This document shows, in pieces, positions 1 to 5,081 of a stretch of 5,081 nt of DNA. The DNA comes from CAYLLT01 sp964591605 (GTDB taxonomy: Bacteria > Planctomycetota > Phycisphaerae > UBA1845 > PWPN01): the NCBI GenBank assembly GCA_964591605.1, contig CAZQEN010000456.1, forward strand, positions 1 to 5,081, written 5' to 3'. Position 1 is the first letter of the stretch. Every line of letters starts with the position of its first letter. The notes beneath the pieces were generated by a model. It had not been told where the DNA came from and searched no databases. It saw only the letters and a program-made list of their open reading frames with translations. The position numbers and the translations under genes are program-made.

Positions 1-548
1 AGCAGCGGGCTCAGCTCATAGCCCACGATCCGGTCCAGGATCCGCCGCGCCTGCTGCGCGTTGACCTTGGCCATGTCGATGTGGCGGGGGTGCCCGAACG
101 CGTCCTGAATCGCAGACCGGGTGATTTCGTTGAACACGACCCGGCGGATCTTGGCCTGATCCAGGTTGAGGCTCTGGGCCAGATGCCAGGCGATCGCCTC
201 GCCCTCGCGGTCAAGGTCGGTGGCCAGATAAACGGTATCCGCCTTCTCGGCCAGCTTCCTGAGCTCGGCGATGATCTTCTTTCGACCGGGAACCAGCTCG
301 TAGGTCGGCGCGAAACCGTTTTCGATGTCCACCGCCAGCCCATGACCCGGCAGATCCCGCACGTGCCCCATCGACGCGCGGACGACGTACCCGTCACCCA
401 GATACTTGTTGATGGTCTTGGCCTTGGCGGGTGACTCGACCACGACCAGGGCGGGGGCAGAGCCCTTCCGCTGTCTGGGTGCGTCAGAGCCGTCCTCCGA
501 AACGGGTTTCGGACGCTTCTGGGCCGGTGTGTTCTTCCTGGCTGCCAT
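1..548 (-). CDS. topA: DNA topoisomerase I (type IA), N-terminal part, cut by window edge
   Basis: The product relaxes negatively supercoiled DNA by cutting and passing one strand in the cytoplasm. The visible 182 codons carry the Toprim domain. After a basic, probably disordered leader (about residues 1-33), VVVESPAKAKTI contains the conserved acidic Glu38. GHVRDLPGHG follows, then ATDLDREGEAIAWHL at about 109-123 with the metal-binding acidic residues Asp111, Asp113 and Glu115. VNAQQARRILDRIVGYELSP at about 162-181 is the conserved start of the next domain. The active-site Tyr and any C-terminal zinc fingers lie beyond the window. The segment between the ESPAK and DLDREGE motifs is shorter than in E. 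coli TopA. The start is well fixed: the ATG at 548-546 is preceded in frame by a TGA only four codons upstream (560-558), with no alternative start between. There is no strong Shine-Dalgarno sequence. The gene is divergent from the PpiD-like gene. Identification is secure. Confidence 0.97.
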   Translation of the reverse strand, partial: MAARKNTPAQKRPKPVSEDGSDAPRQRKGSAPALVVVESPAKAKTINKYLGDGYVVRASMGHVRDLPGHGLAVDIENGFAPTYELVPGRKKIIAELRKLAEKADTVYLATDLDREGEAIAWHLAQSLNLDQAKIRRVVFNEITRSAIQDAFGHPRHIDMAKVNAQQARRILDRIVGYELSPL

Positions 549-662
549 GAATCTGCTTCACTCGATCCGCCCGACAGTACTCACTCCCGATCCCTTTCCA
601 TTTCCGCTGCGGTGACGGCTCGAGGGAGGGCACTGCCGCCGAGACCGCGCCTGTAAGTATCG

Positions 663-676
663 GCCGGGTGACCGGC
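663..676. other. Short perfect hairpin in the topA leader
   Basis: GCCGG (663-667) and CCGGC (672-676) pair perfectly around a four-base loop. Read on the plus strand the loop is GUGA, a GNRA-type tetraloop. Read on the minus strand it would sit in the 5' leader of a topA transcript starting near 681. It is only 5 bp long and could occur by chance in GC-rich DNA. No function is claimed. Confidence 0.25.
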
Positions 677-677
677 G

Positions 678-708
678 GGCTCCGGTTATTATAGGAATAC
701 GGCTCCGG
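678..708. repeat. Direct repeat GGCTCCGG flanking the topA -10 box
   Basis: Two identical 8-base copies lie at 678-685 and 701-708, 23 bases apart start to start, about two helical turns. The candidate topA -10 box (688-693) lies between them, the arrangement expected of an operator pair. An 8-base repeat in a GC-rich region of this size is not statistically remarkable, so this is only a candidate site. Confidence 0.2.
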
Positions 709-714
709 AATCAA
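688..714 (-). promoter_or_regulatory. Candidate sigma70-type promoter for topA
   Basis: On the minus strand a perfect TATAAT lies at 693-688. TTGATT (four of six matches to TTGACA) lies at 714-709, with a 15-base spacer, shorter than the preferred 17. Initiation would fall near 681, giving a leader of roughly 130 bases before the topA ATG at 548. The perfect -10 in otherwise GC-rich DNA is the main support. Confidence 0.45.
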
Positions 715-740
715 TCCGGCGGCGAAATCTCGTCTGTGAG

Positions 741-771
741 TTGAGCCTTCGAGGTCCCCCGGGCGTAGAAT
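741..771 (+). promoter_or_regulatory. Candidate promoter for the ppiD-like gene
   Basis: TTGAGC at 741-746 (four of six to the -35 consensus) and TAGAAT at 766-771 (five of six to the -10 consensus) are separated by 19 bases, which is longer than ideal. Transcription would begin near 778, leaving a leader of about 130 bases to the ATG at 907. It is the best plus-strand candidate I see between the two divergent genes. Confidence 0.35.
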
Positions 772-889
772 ACCCCGACCGGGTTTCCGTTCGCTCCCGT
801 CAGGCGGCAACCGAACCCCCTTTGCTTGCTTTTGGGGCTCCGACGGCTATCTTGGTGGCCCGCTGTCAGCAACCGGCGATGATCCCAAC

Positions 890-894
890 GAGGA
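890..894 (+). promoter_or_regulatory. Weak, distant ribosome binding site of the ppiD-like gene
   Basis: GAGGA at 890-894 is the only Shine-Dalgarno-like run before the two adjacent ATG codons at 907 and 910. Its spacing is 12 bases to the first and 15 to the second, both longer than usual, which favours the first ATG. Confidence 0.35.
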
Positions 895-906
895 CGATTT
901 TCTGCC

Positions 907-2886
907 ATGATGAAATTTTTCCGTCAGTACAACAAACAGCTTCTGGCCGTTTTCATGGCCCTCCTGCTGGTCGTGTGGCTCGCGGGCGATGCCCTGACCT
1001 ACCTCATGCGGAGCGACACTGACTTCGGCAAGCAGGTCCAGGGCACGGCCTACGGCGAAACTGTCCGCCTCAAGGACATGCTGCCGTCCTTCCAGCAGAC
1101 CGAGACGCTCGACCAGGTGTTCGGAGTACCCATCTGGCAGGAACCCTGGGTCCTCGTCTTGAGCGAACTCAAGATCGATCCGCGATTCTATGCCCGCGAA
1201 GTCCGCCCGACCCCGATGAGCCGCGAAGAGTGGTACATGCTCAACGCGGCCGCCCAGCGGGCGAACGTGCACGTGCCGCCGGAAGCCGTGGAGAGCTACA
1301 AGGCCAGAATCGGCCTGACCCCTGACATTCTCGCGGCCCTGCGCCAGCGCTCCCGCAAGACCGTTGAAGAAATCGATCAGGCCTTACGGAGTTTCCTGCG
1401 CGTCCGGGAGGCGGCCACGCGTGCCGCTCAGGCCGTGAAGGTCAGCGAAGCGGACGTGAACGATCTGATCCGCCAGACCGGGGAGAAGGCCCGCATCACG
1501 GCCGTCGTGCTGGATACCAAGTCGTTCATCGATAACACCTACGAGCCGACGCCCGAAGAGATCCAGGCTCAGTTTGACAAATACAAGAATGCCACCAGCC
1601 GCCCGAGCGAGCCGGGATACCAGATTCCGGCCGCGGTACAGGTCGAGGTGATCCGGGTCGCGGCCACCGCGCTGGCCCCCAATCAGAAGGTCGATGAGCA
1701 GGCGGCACACGTCTACTGGAAGGAGCATCAGAACGAGTTCATGAAGCCGCCGGCGACGCAGCCGACGACATCGACGGCTCCGGCCAGTCAGCCCATGCCG
1801 TATACCACTTTCAGCGAGGCCAAACCGAAGGTCATAGCGAAACTGCAAAAGGACCGGAGCGAAGCCGAAGCTCAGCGGATTGCCCGCGAGGCAATCGAAA
1901 AGCTGCAGGGCTCCTGGGCCAGCAGCACCGCCCCGTCCGCGGAGACCGCGCCGGCCAGCGCGCCGGAGAGCGAAAAGGCGGCGGATCTCTATGAGAAGCT
2001 GGCCGGGGAACTCGAAGCGCGCTATCCCGGCGCCGTCACCCACCGCCGGCTGGACCTGATGACCGAACAGCAGCTTCGCCTCGACCCGGTCAGCAACGCG
2101 ACGGCCCTGCCCAACTCTCAGCAGCAGATCAATGCGGTAAATGCCGCCTTCATGGTTCCCGGCCTGGGCCTGCTCTCCGAGAGCGTCAAGTCGCATCCCT
2201 TCTACCGCGCCCTGTACCAGACCGCGACGCACCCGTTTGTCGCACCCGACGGCAGCGCGTACGTCCTCCGCACGATCGCCGTGCGTCCCGCCCGGGCGCC
2301 CGAGAGTCCCGAGGTCGTCCGGGCCCAGATCGTCCAGGACCTGCGCCAGGCGCGTGCCCGCGAGGAGACCCGCAAGGCCGCCGAGGCCCTGACCGCGCAG
2401 GCCGCCCAGAAGGGTCTGGAGGCGGCGTTTACCGCCGACGAGGCGCTCAAACAGAAGCTCGGGGCCGAGGCCCTGAAGAAACCCGACCCCTTCGCCCACA
2501 AGCGGCTGTTCACTTATTTCGGCCCGCCGCGGCTGATGCCGGAAGGGATTCCTGCCTTGGGCCTCTACGGGATGGGGAACCCGGTCGAGCTCGTCGACAA
2601 TCTCTTCACCCTCGCCGGAAAAACGGCGACCCAGCCCAGCAGGGTCACCATGGCGGAGGACCCGTTCCAGAAACGGTACATCGTGGCCGAGTTGCACGAG
2701 ATCATGCCGGTGACCCGCGCGGAGTATGAGAAACAGCGGGCCGGCTCGCTGCAGATCCTCGAAGCTCAAGAACGCGTCCGGGCTCTGCAGCAGTGGTTCA
2801 GCCCCGAGCAGATCCGGACCCGGGTGAGCTGGCAGGATGCGCTGCCGCCGCAGCCTGCCTCCGAGGAAGGTGGCAGCAAGAGTTGA
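907..2886 (+). CDS. Membrane-anchored SurA/PpiD-like folding factor, parvulin signature not visible
   Basis: The 659-residue product has the plan of PpiD-type periplasmic chaperones. A short basic N-terminus (MMKFFRQYNK) leads into one membrane segment (about 11-33), followed by a large extracytoplasmic part rich in charged helices. Residues about 45-195 look like a SurA_N-type helical domain. Residues about 196-335 resemble the PpiD pattern of a beta strand then an EEIQAQFDKYKN-type helix, a second such unit (VYWKEHQNEF) and a long helix (FSEAKPKVIAKLQKDR). Residues about 405-505 (MVPGLGLLSESVK, AYVLRTIAVRPARAPESPEV, a charged helix) match the usual C-terminal part of such proteins. The length is close to E. 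coli PpiD (about 620). Two Pro/Ala/Ser/Thr linkers lie at about 280-297 and 337-356. I cannot find the HIL or GGDLG motifs of an active PPIC domain, so enzymatic activity is doubtful and the role may be chaperone only. It is divergent from topA and convergent with the lipoprotein gene. The family-level call is fairly secure; a gene symbol is not. Confidence 0.8.
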   Translation: MMKFFRQYNKQLLAVFMALLLVVWLAGDALTYLMRSDTDFGKQVQGTAYGETVRLKDMLPSFQQTETLDQVFGVPIWQEPWVLVLSELKIDPRFYAREVRPTPMSREEWYMLNAAAQRANVHVPPEAVESYKARIGLTPDILAALRQRSRKTVEEIDQALRSFLRVREAATRAAQAVKVSEADVNDLIRQTGEKARITAVVLDTKSFIDNTYEPTPEEIQAQFDKYKNATSRPSEPGYQIPAAVQVEVIRVAATALAPNQKVDEQAAHVYWKEHQNEFMKPPATQPTTSTAPASQPMPYTTFSEAKPKVIAKLQKDRSEAEAQRIAREAIEKLQGSWASSTAPSAETAPASAPESEKAADLYEKLAGELEARYPGAVTHRRLDLMTEQQLRLDPVSNATALPNSQQQINAVNAAFMVPGLGLLSESVKSHPFYRALYQTATHPFVAPDGSAYVLRTIAVRPARAPESPEVVRAQIVQDLRQARAREETRKAAEALTAQAAQKGLEAAFTADEALKQKLGAEALKKPDPFAHKRLFTYFGPPRLMPEGIPALGLYGMGNPVELVDNLFTLAGKTATQPSRVTMAEDPFQKRYIVAELHEIMPVTRAEYEKQRAGSLQILEAQERVRALQQWFSPEQIRTRVSWQDALPPQPASEEGGSKS

Positions 2887-2889
2887 CCG

Positions 2890-2910
2890 GGCCCGCCAGG
2901 GCGTCGGGCC
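2890..2910 (+). terminator. Possible hairpin terminator after the ppiD-like gene
   Basis: GGCCCG (2890-2895) and CGGGCC (2905-2910) form a perfect 6-bp stem with a nine-base loop, starting four bases after the TGA stop. No U-tract follows, so it is not a classical intrinsic terminator. It could slow polymerase or protect the 3' end. Confidence 0.3.
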
Positions 2911-2932
2911 ACTCCTTCAGATCAGATATGCA

Positions 2933-2953
2933 CCGACCGGTTCCGCCGGCTGG
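2933..2953. terminator. Possible bidirectional hairpin between convergent genes
   Basis: CCGACCGG (2933-2940) can pair with CCGGCTGG (2946-2953) around the loop TTCCG, with one mismatch and one G-U wobble on either strand. It lies 17 bases past the lipoprotein gene's stop, where a shared terminator would be expected. It has no U-run on either side. The call rests mainly on position. Confidence 0.25.
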
Positions 2954-2969
2954 CACCCGCCCTGCCGCC

Positions 2970-4040
2970 TCACGGCCGTCCCGGCCCGATCGCCGCTTTT
3001 CCACTCACGATCTCCTCGCGGGCAGCACTCATGGCGACCAGAGCGGCGTCTGCCTGTGCGGCCCCGACGAGCTGCCTGAGCTTCGGGCTGGGGATGCATT
3101 CGATCACGCCGCTGGCGATCGTCTCGGACTCGATGTGCGGCTTGTAGACTCCGTCGCGCACCGCCCGGGCGACCCGGACAAACGCGCGGTCAACGTGGAT
3201 CACCGCGGAGGCGATCACCTTCGTCGTGGCCGTCGTGTCGTTCTGGTCGCGATTGCATCCGAAGACGAACACGCGACCGGACTGCTGCTCGACGGCCTCG
3301 AAGATGCCCCGGCTGGCGGCGTCGGCGTTCTGGAACAGCACGTCGATCGGCGCCGGATCCCGCACCCGCAGCAGCGAGGTGGTCTTCTCCTTGGCGGCGG
3401 CCGAGTCCTCCCAGGGATGGCTGCCCTCGATATAAACCGGGCTCCGCACCGAGCCGTCCGGGCGGTGCTTGAGAAAGCCGCTGCGAAAACCCTGGTAACA
3501 CAATTCCACGGGGGGGACCTGTTGGGCGGCGATGAACCCGACGTGGCCGGTCTGCGTGATCTTCGCAGCCATCGCCCCGCACAGATACGCCGCCTCCCCA
3601 AGCTGGTAGACGATGCTGCCGAAGCGCGGATCGGGCTGGTCGTAGCCGCTGATCACGAACATCGTCTGCGGGAAATCACCGGCGATCTCCTTGACCACCT
3701 GGTTGAACTCGTAGCCGTGACAGATCACCAGCCGGTATCCCTCGCGGGCGTAATCGCGAAGCATCGCCTTGCGGCGCGACTGCTCGACGTTTTCGACGAA
3801 ACTGACCGGGGCGGCGAGCTGCAGCTCCCGCTCGATCGCGCCGGCGGCCTCCTTCGCGCTGTAGTTCCAGCCGCCATCGGCGGTCGTGCCGGGCACCACC
3901 ACGGCCACGCGGAAGCCGCCGCCGGACCCGCCGCCCGTGGCCGACGCCCCCGACCGATCGCACCCGGCCGACCCGAGCCCGCCCGCCAGGGTCAGGAGGA
4001 GAAGAAAACCGCTGCAACGGCACGTCCTGTGGTTGTTCAT
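2970..4040 (-). CDS. BMP/PnrA-family ABC-type substrate-binding lipoprotein
   Basis: The 356-residue product has the usual length of BMP-family (Bmp/Med/PnrA) periplasmic-type binding proteins, many of which bind purine nucleosides for an ABC importer. A signal peptide (basic MNNHRTCRCS, core GFLLLLTLAG) ends in SAGC, making Cys27 the likely lipidated residue. Ser at -3 is an atypical lipobox. A Gly/Ser-rich tether (about 30-42) follows. Family landmarks are RVAVVVPGTTADGGWNYSAKEA (about 44-65 in outline), VICHGYEFNQVVKEIAGDFP (105-124), YQLGEAAYLCGAMAAKITQT (145-164) before GHVGFI, and DVLFQNADAASRGIFEAV (233-250). It lies 41 bases after folE on the same strand, probably in one transcript. 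An in-frame ATG at 4085 overlaps the folE stop as ATGA and would add 15 residues. I prefer 4040 because the signal peptide then starts normally. Ligand unknown, and no permease or ATPase is visible here. Confidence 0.9.
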   Translation of the reverse strand: MNNHRTCRCSGFLLLLTLAGGLGSAGCDRSGASATGGGSGGGFRVAVVVPGTTADGGWNYSAKEAAGAIERELQLAAPVSFVENVEQSRRKAMLRDYAREGYRLVICHGYEFNQVVKEIAGDFPQTMFVISGYDQPDPRFGSIVYQLGEAAYLCGAMAAKITQTGHVGFIAAQQVPPVELCYQGFRSGFLKHRPDGSVRSPVYIEGSHPWEDSAAAKEKTTSLLRVRDPAPIDVLFQNADAASRGIFEAVEQQSGRVFVFGCNRDQNDTTATTKVIASAVIHVDRAFVRVARAVRDGVYKPHIESETIASGVIECIPSPKLRQLVGAAQADAALVAMSAAREEIVSGKAAIGPGRP

Positions 4041-4081
4041 TGAGTCACTCAGAGGTTCAGCGGCCCATTCGAACCGCAGCG

Positions 4082-4645
4082 TCATGCCCCTCTCGAACCC
4101 AGCAGCGTCATCACCTCGCCGCGCGTCCGCGCATCCGACTTGCATCGCCCGCGCAGCGACGACGTCACCATGATGCTGCCCGATTTCCGGACCCCCCGGC
4201 ACGTCATGCAGGTATGCGTCGCTTCGAGCACCACGGCCACGCCCTTGGCCGCCAGCCGTTCGCACAGAATGTCGGCGATCTGGTTCGTCATCCGCTCCTG
4301 CACCTGCGGCCGTCGGGAGTAGGCATCCACGATCCGCGCCAGTTTCGAGATGCCCACGATTTTGCCGTCGGGCAGGTAGGCGATGTGGGCCACGCCCTCG
4401 AACGGCATCAGATGATGCTCGCACATCGAGTTGAACGGGATGTCGCGCAGCACCACCAGCTCGTCATAATTCTCGGTGAACGCCGTCCGCAGCAGATCGG
4501 CCGGATCCTCGCGCAGCCCGCTGAACAGCTCGGCATACATCCGCGCCACGCGCATCGGCGTTTTCTGCAGCCCCTCCCGATCGGGGTCTTCGCCCACGGC
4601 CGCCAGAATCTCGCGCACGGCGGCCGCAATCCGCTCCAGATCCAC
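4082..4645 (-). CDS. folE: GTP cyclohydrolase I
   Basis: This cytoplasmic zinc enzyme (EC 3.5.4.16) converts GTP to 7,8-dihydroneopterin triphosphate, the entry to folate and other pterin pathways. With the GTG start at 4645 the product has 187 residues, close to the short bacterial form (about 190). Visible landmarks are GEDPDREGLQKTPMRVARMY (18-37), SMCEHHLMPFEG (73-84) with Cys75, His77 and His78, YSRRPQVQERMTNQIA (109-124), and THTCMTCRGVRKSGS (143-157) with His144 and Cys146. Cys75, His78 and Cys146 correspond to the zinc ligands Cys110, His113 and Cys181 of E. coli FolE at a constant offset of 35. The start at 4645 is preferred because GAGGTGAG lies seven bases upstream. In-frame alternatives are ATG at 4708 and GTG at 4720, which lack a Shine-Dalgarno sequence and lie at or upstream of a TATAAT box. 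It is followed by the BMP lipoprotein gene. The function is secure; the start is less so. Confidence 0.95.
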   Translation of the reverse strand: MDLERIAAAVREILAAVGEDPDREGLQKTPMRVARMYAELFSGLREDPADLLRTAFTENYDELVVLRDIPFNSMCEHHLMPFEGVAHIAYLPDGKIVGISKLARIVDAYSRRPQVQERMTNQIADILCERLAAKGVAVVLEATHTCMTCRGVRKSGSIMVTSSLRGRCKSDARTRGEVMTLLGSRGA

Positions 4646-4652
4646 GTCTTTA

Positions 4653-4660
4653 CTCACCTC
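4653..4660 (-). promoter_or_regulatory. Strong ribosome binding site that decides the folE start
   Basis: On the minus strand GAGGTGAG matches seven consecutive bases (GAGGTGA) of the extended Shine-Dalgarno complement to 16S rRNA. It ends seven bases before the GTG at 4645, an optimal distance. This is the best ribosome binding site in the window and supports the short form of FolE. Confidence 0.6.
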
Positions 4661-4706
4661 GACTGCCACGTTGGTGCCCTCGCTGAGCCCGGTCCCGCGG
4701 AGGGTC

Positions 4707-4735
4707 ATTATAGCCGACACGCCAGTGCCTTTGCA
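4707..4735 (-). promoter_or_regulatory. Candidate promoter for folE and the lipoprotein gene
   Basis: A perfect TATAAT lies on the minus strand at 4712-4707, with a weak -35 (TGCAAA, three of six) at 4735-4730 after a 17-base spacer. Initiation near 4700 would give a leader of about 55 bases carrying the GAGGTGAG site. The promoter would lie between the upstream membrane-protein gene (stop at 4782) and folE, making folE and the lipoprotein gene a separately transcribed pair. Confidence 0.4.
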
Positions 4736-4781
4736 GCGGTGCCCCCGCAGCCCCCCGGAGCAGTTTTCAGGCCGGAAAGCG

Positions 4782-5081
4782 TCACTCGATCACCATGATT
4801 CCAAACCCCGTCGGGTCCAGTCTGACCCAGATGATGATGGCCAGCAGGATAAGAATGAACTGCGACGCCACTGCCGTCCAGAACGGCCGGTCGAACCGAA
4901 GGTAACACTGATACGCCCGCCAGAGTTTCCATGCGCCCACCACAATCGTCAGCATCAACACCGGCAGCAGCCAGTTGCCGTAAATCGCCGGGCCAGATCC
5001 GCTCATGGGATTGAACGCATCCAGCAGGCCTGCAGGGATCAGCAGCAGACCAGCCCACCAGAGCCCGTCGAAGCTATAGAG
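4782..5081 (-). CDS. Unrecognised multi-pass membrane protein, C-terminal part
   Basis: The frame is open from the window edge to a TGA at 4784-4782, giving 99 visible residues. They hold three hydrophobic segments: about 7-20 (LWWAGLLLIPAGLL), 36-54 (NWLLPVLMLTIVVGAWKLW) and 68-86 (WTAVASQFILILLAIIIWV). Between the second and third is a basic/aromatic loop (RAYQCYLRFDRPF), probably cytoplasmic by the positive-inside rule. The tail LDPTGFGIMVIE is short and ends in Glu. An internal ATG at 5006 would give a 74-residue protein, but it has no Shine-Dalgarno sequence and the residues before it are already membrane-like, so I infer that the gene starts beyond the edge. I do not recognise the family. 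It shares the strand of folE but is separated from its preferred start by 136 bases containing a candidate promoter. Confidence 0.65.
   Translation of the reverse strand, partial: LYSFDGLWWAGLLLIPAGLLDAFNPMSGSGPAIYGNWLLPVLMLTIVVGAWKLWRAYQCYLRFDRPFWTAVASQFILILLAIIIWVRLDPTGFGIMVIE

Larger units (their letters stand above)
549..906. other. Divergent intergenic region between topA and the ppiD-like gene
   Basis: These 358 bases separate two divergently transcribed genes and contain no convincing coding frame. Visible contents are a minus-strand TATAAT with a plausible -35 (topA side), a plus-strand TAGAAT with a plausible -35 (ppiD side), a direct repeat GGCTCCGG at 678-685 and 701-708, and a small hairpin GCCGG-GTGA-CCGGC at 663-676. 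There is also a weak, interrupted GAACCCC/GGGGCTC pairing around 813-841. No tRNA, riboswitch or small-RNA signature was recognised. Confidence 0.7.

Noticed and set aside
11..434. Open frames on both strands over the topA region (minus 11-397, plus 81-434)
   Set aside because: The correct topA frame carries the ESPAK and DLDREGE motifs; these frames are Arg/Ser/Trp-rich or motif-free shadows.
777..802. T-arm-like GGGTTTCCGTTCGCTCCC stretch suggesting a tRNA
   Set aside because: Only a 4-bp stem forms and the loop is too long. No acceptor, D-arm or anticodon arm could be placed around it.
484..1022. Short open frames on both strands across the divergent intergenic region
   Set aside because: They have low-quality composition, no Shine-Dalgarno sequence or motif, and overlap either topA or the start of the ppiD-like gene.
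1744..1980. Ala/Pro/Thr/Ser-coding stretches as DNA repeats
   Set aside because: They encode two low-complexity protein linkers; no regular DNA repeat unit is present.
1384..2769. Long open frame (461 codons) antisense to the ppiD-like gene
   Set aside because: Its product is Arg/Gly/Leu-rich with no recognisable domain. It lies wholly inside a plus-strand gene with family-like protein features. Long antisense frames are expected in GC-rich coding DNA.
2793..4043. Long plus-strand open frame (416 codons) opposite the lipoprotein gene
   Set aside because: It overlaps the end of the ppiD-like gene and runs antisense to a clear BMP-family protein. Its composition is Arg/Asp/His-rich without any motif.
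4736..4748. GCGG-TGCCC-CCGC hairpin as a terminator for the upstream membrane-protein gene
   Set aside because: The stem is 4 bp (7 with a mismatch), no U-tract follows, and it sits within the candidate folE promoter region.
4040..4798. Plus-strand open frame (252 codons) opposite folE
   Set aside because: It is antisense to the unmistakable FolE coding sequence and rich in Arg, His and Pro, typical of a shadow frame.

Overview
The window is GC-rich bacterial chromosome with four recognisable genes and one unrecognised partial membrane-protein gene. No mobile elements, CRISPR arrays, rRNA or tRNA genes were seen. High GC content, the Thr-Gln-Pro / Ala-Ser-Gln-Pro-rich linkers in the long chaperone-like protein, and a lipoprotein plus a PpiD-like protein (implying an envelope with a periplasm) fit a Planctomycetota-type organism, perhaps a Phycisphaerae relative. 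That placement is an inference from style, not from a marker-gene comparison.

Layout. The left edge (1-548, minus) holds the N-terminal third or less of DNA topoisomerase I (topA), running off the window. A 358-base divergent intergenic region (549-906) follows, with one candidate promoter facing each way. Next is a 659-residue membrane-anchored SurA/PpiD-like folding factor (907-2886, plus). It is convergent with a minus-strand group: a BMP/PnrA-family substrate-binding lipoprotein (2970-4040), GTP cyclohydrolase I (folE, 4082-4645, GTG start preferred), and the C-terminal 99 residues of a multi-pass membrane protein (4782-5081) whose start lies outside the window. The 83 bases between the convergent genes hold two GC-rich hairpins without U-tracts.

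How the genes relate. The folE and lipoprotein genes are close enough (41 bases, or a 4-base ATGA overlap with the upstream in-frame ATG) to be cotranscribed from a promoter just before folE. FolE consumes GTP to make dihydroneopterin triphosphate for folate or related pterins. BMP-family proteins often bind purine nucleosides, so a purine-supply link is conceivable but unproven, and no permease or ATPase gene is visible. The topA and ppiD-like genes share only their intergenic region.

Overall this looks like ordinary housekeeping DNA. I found no convincing undescribed system. The points most worth checking are the missing parvulin signature in the PpiD-like protein, the start and promoter of folE, and the folE-lipoprotein pairing.
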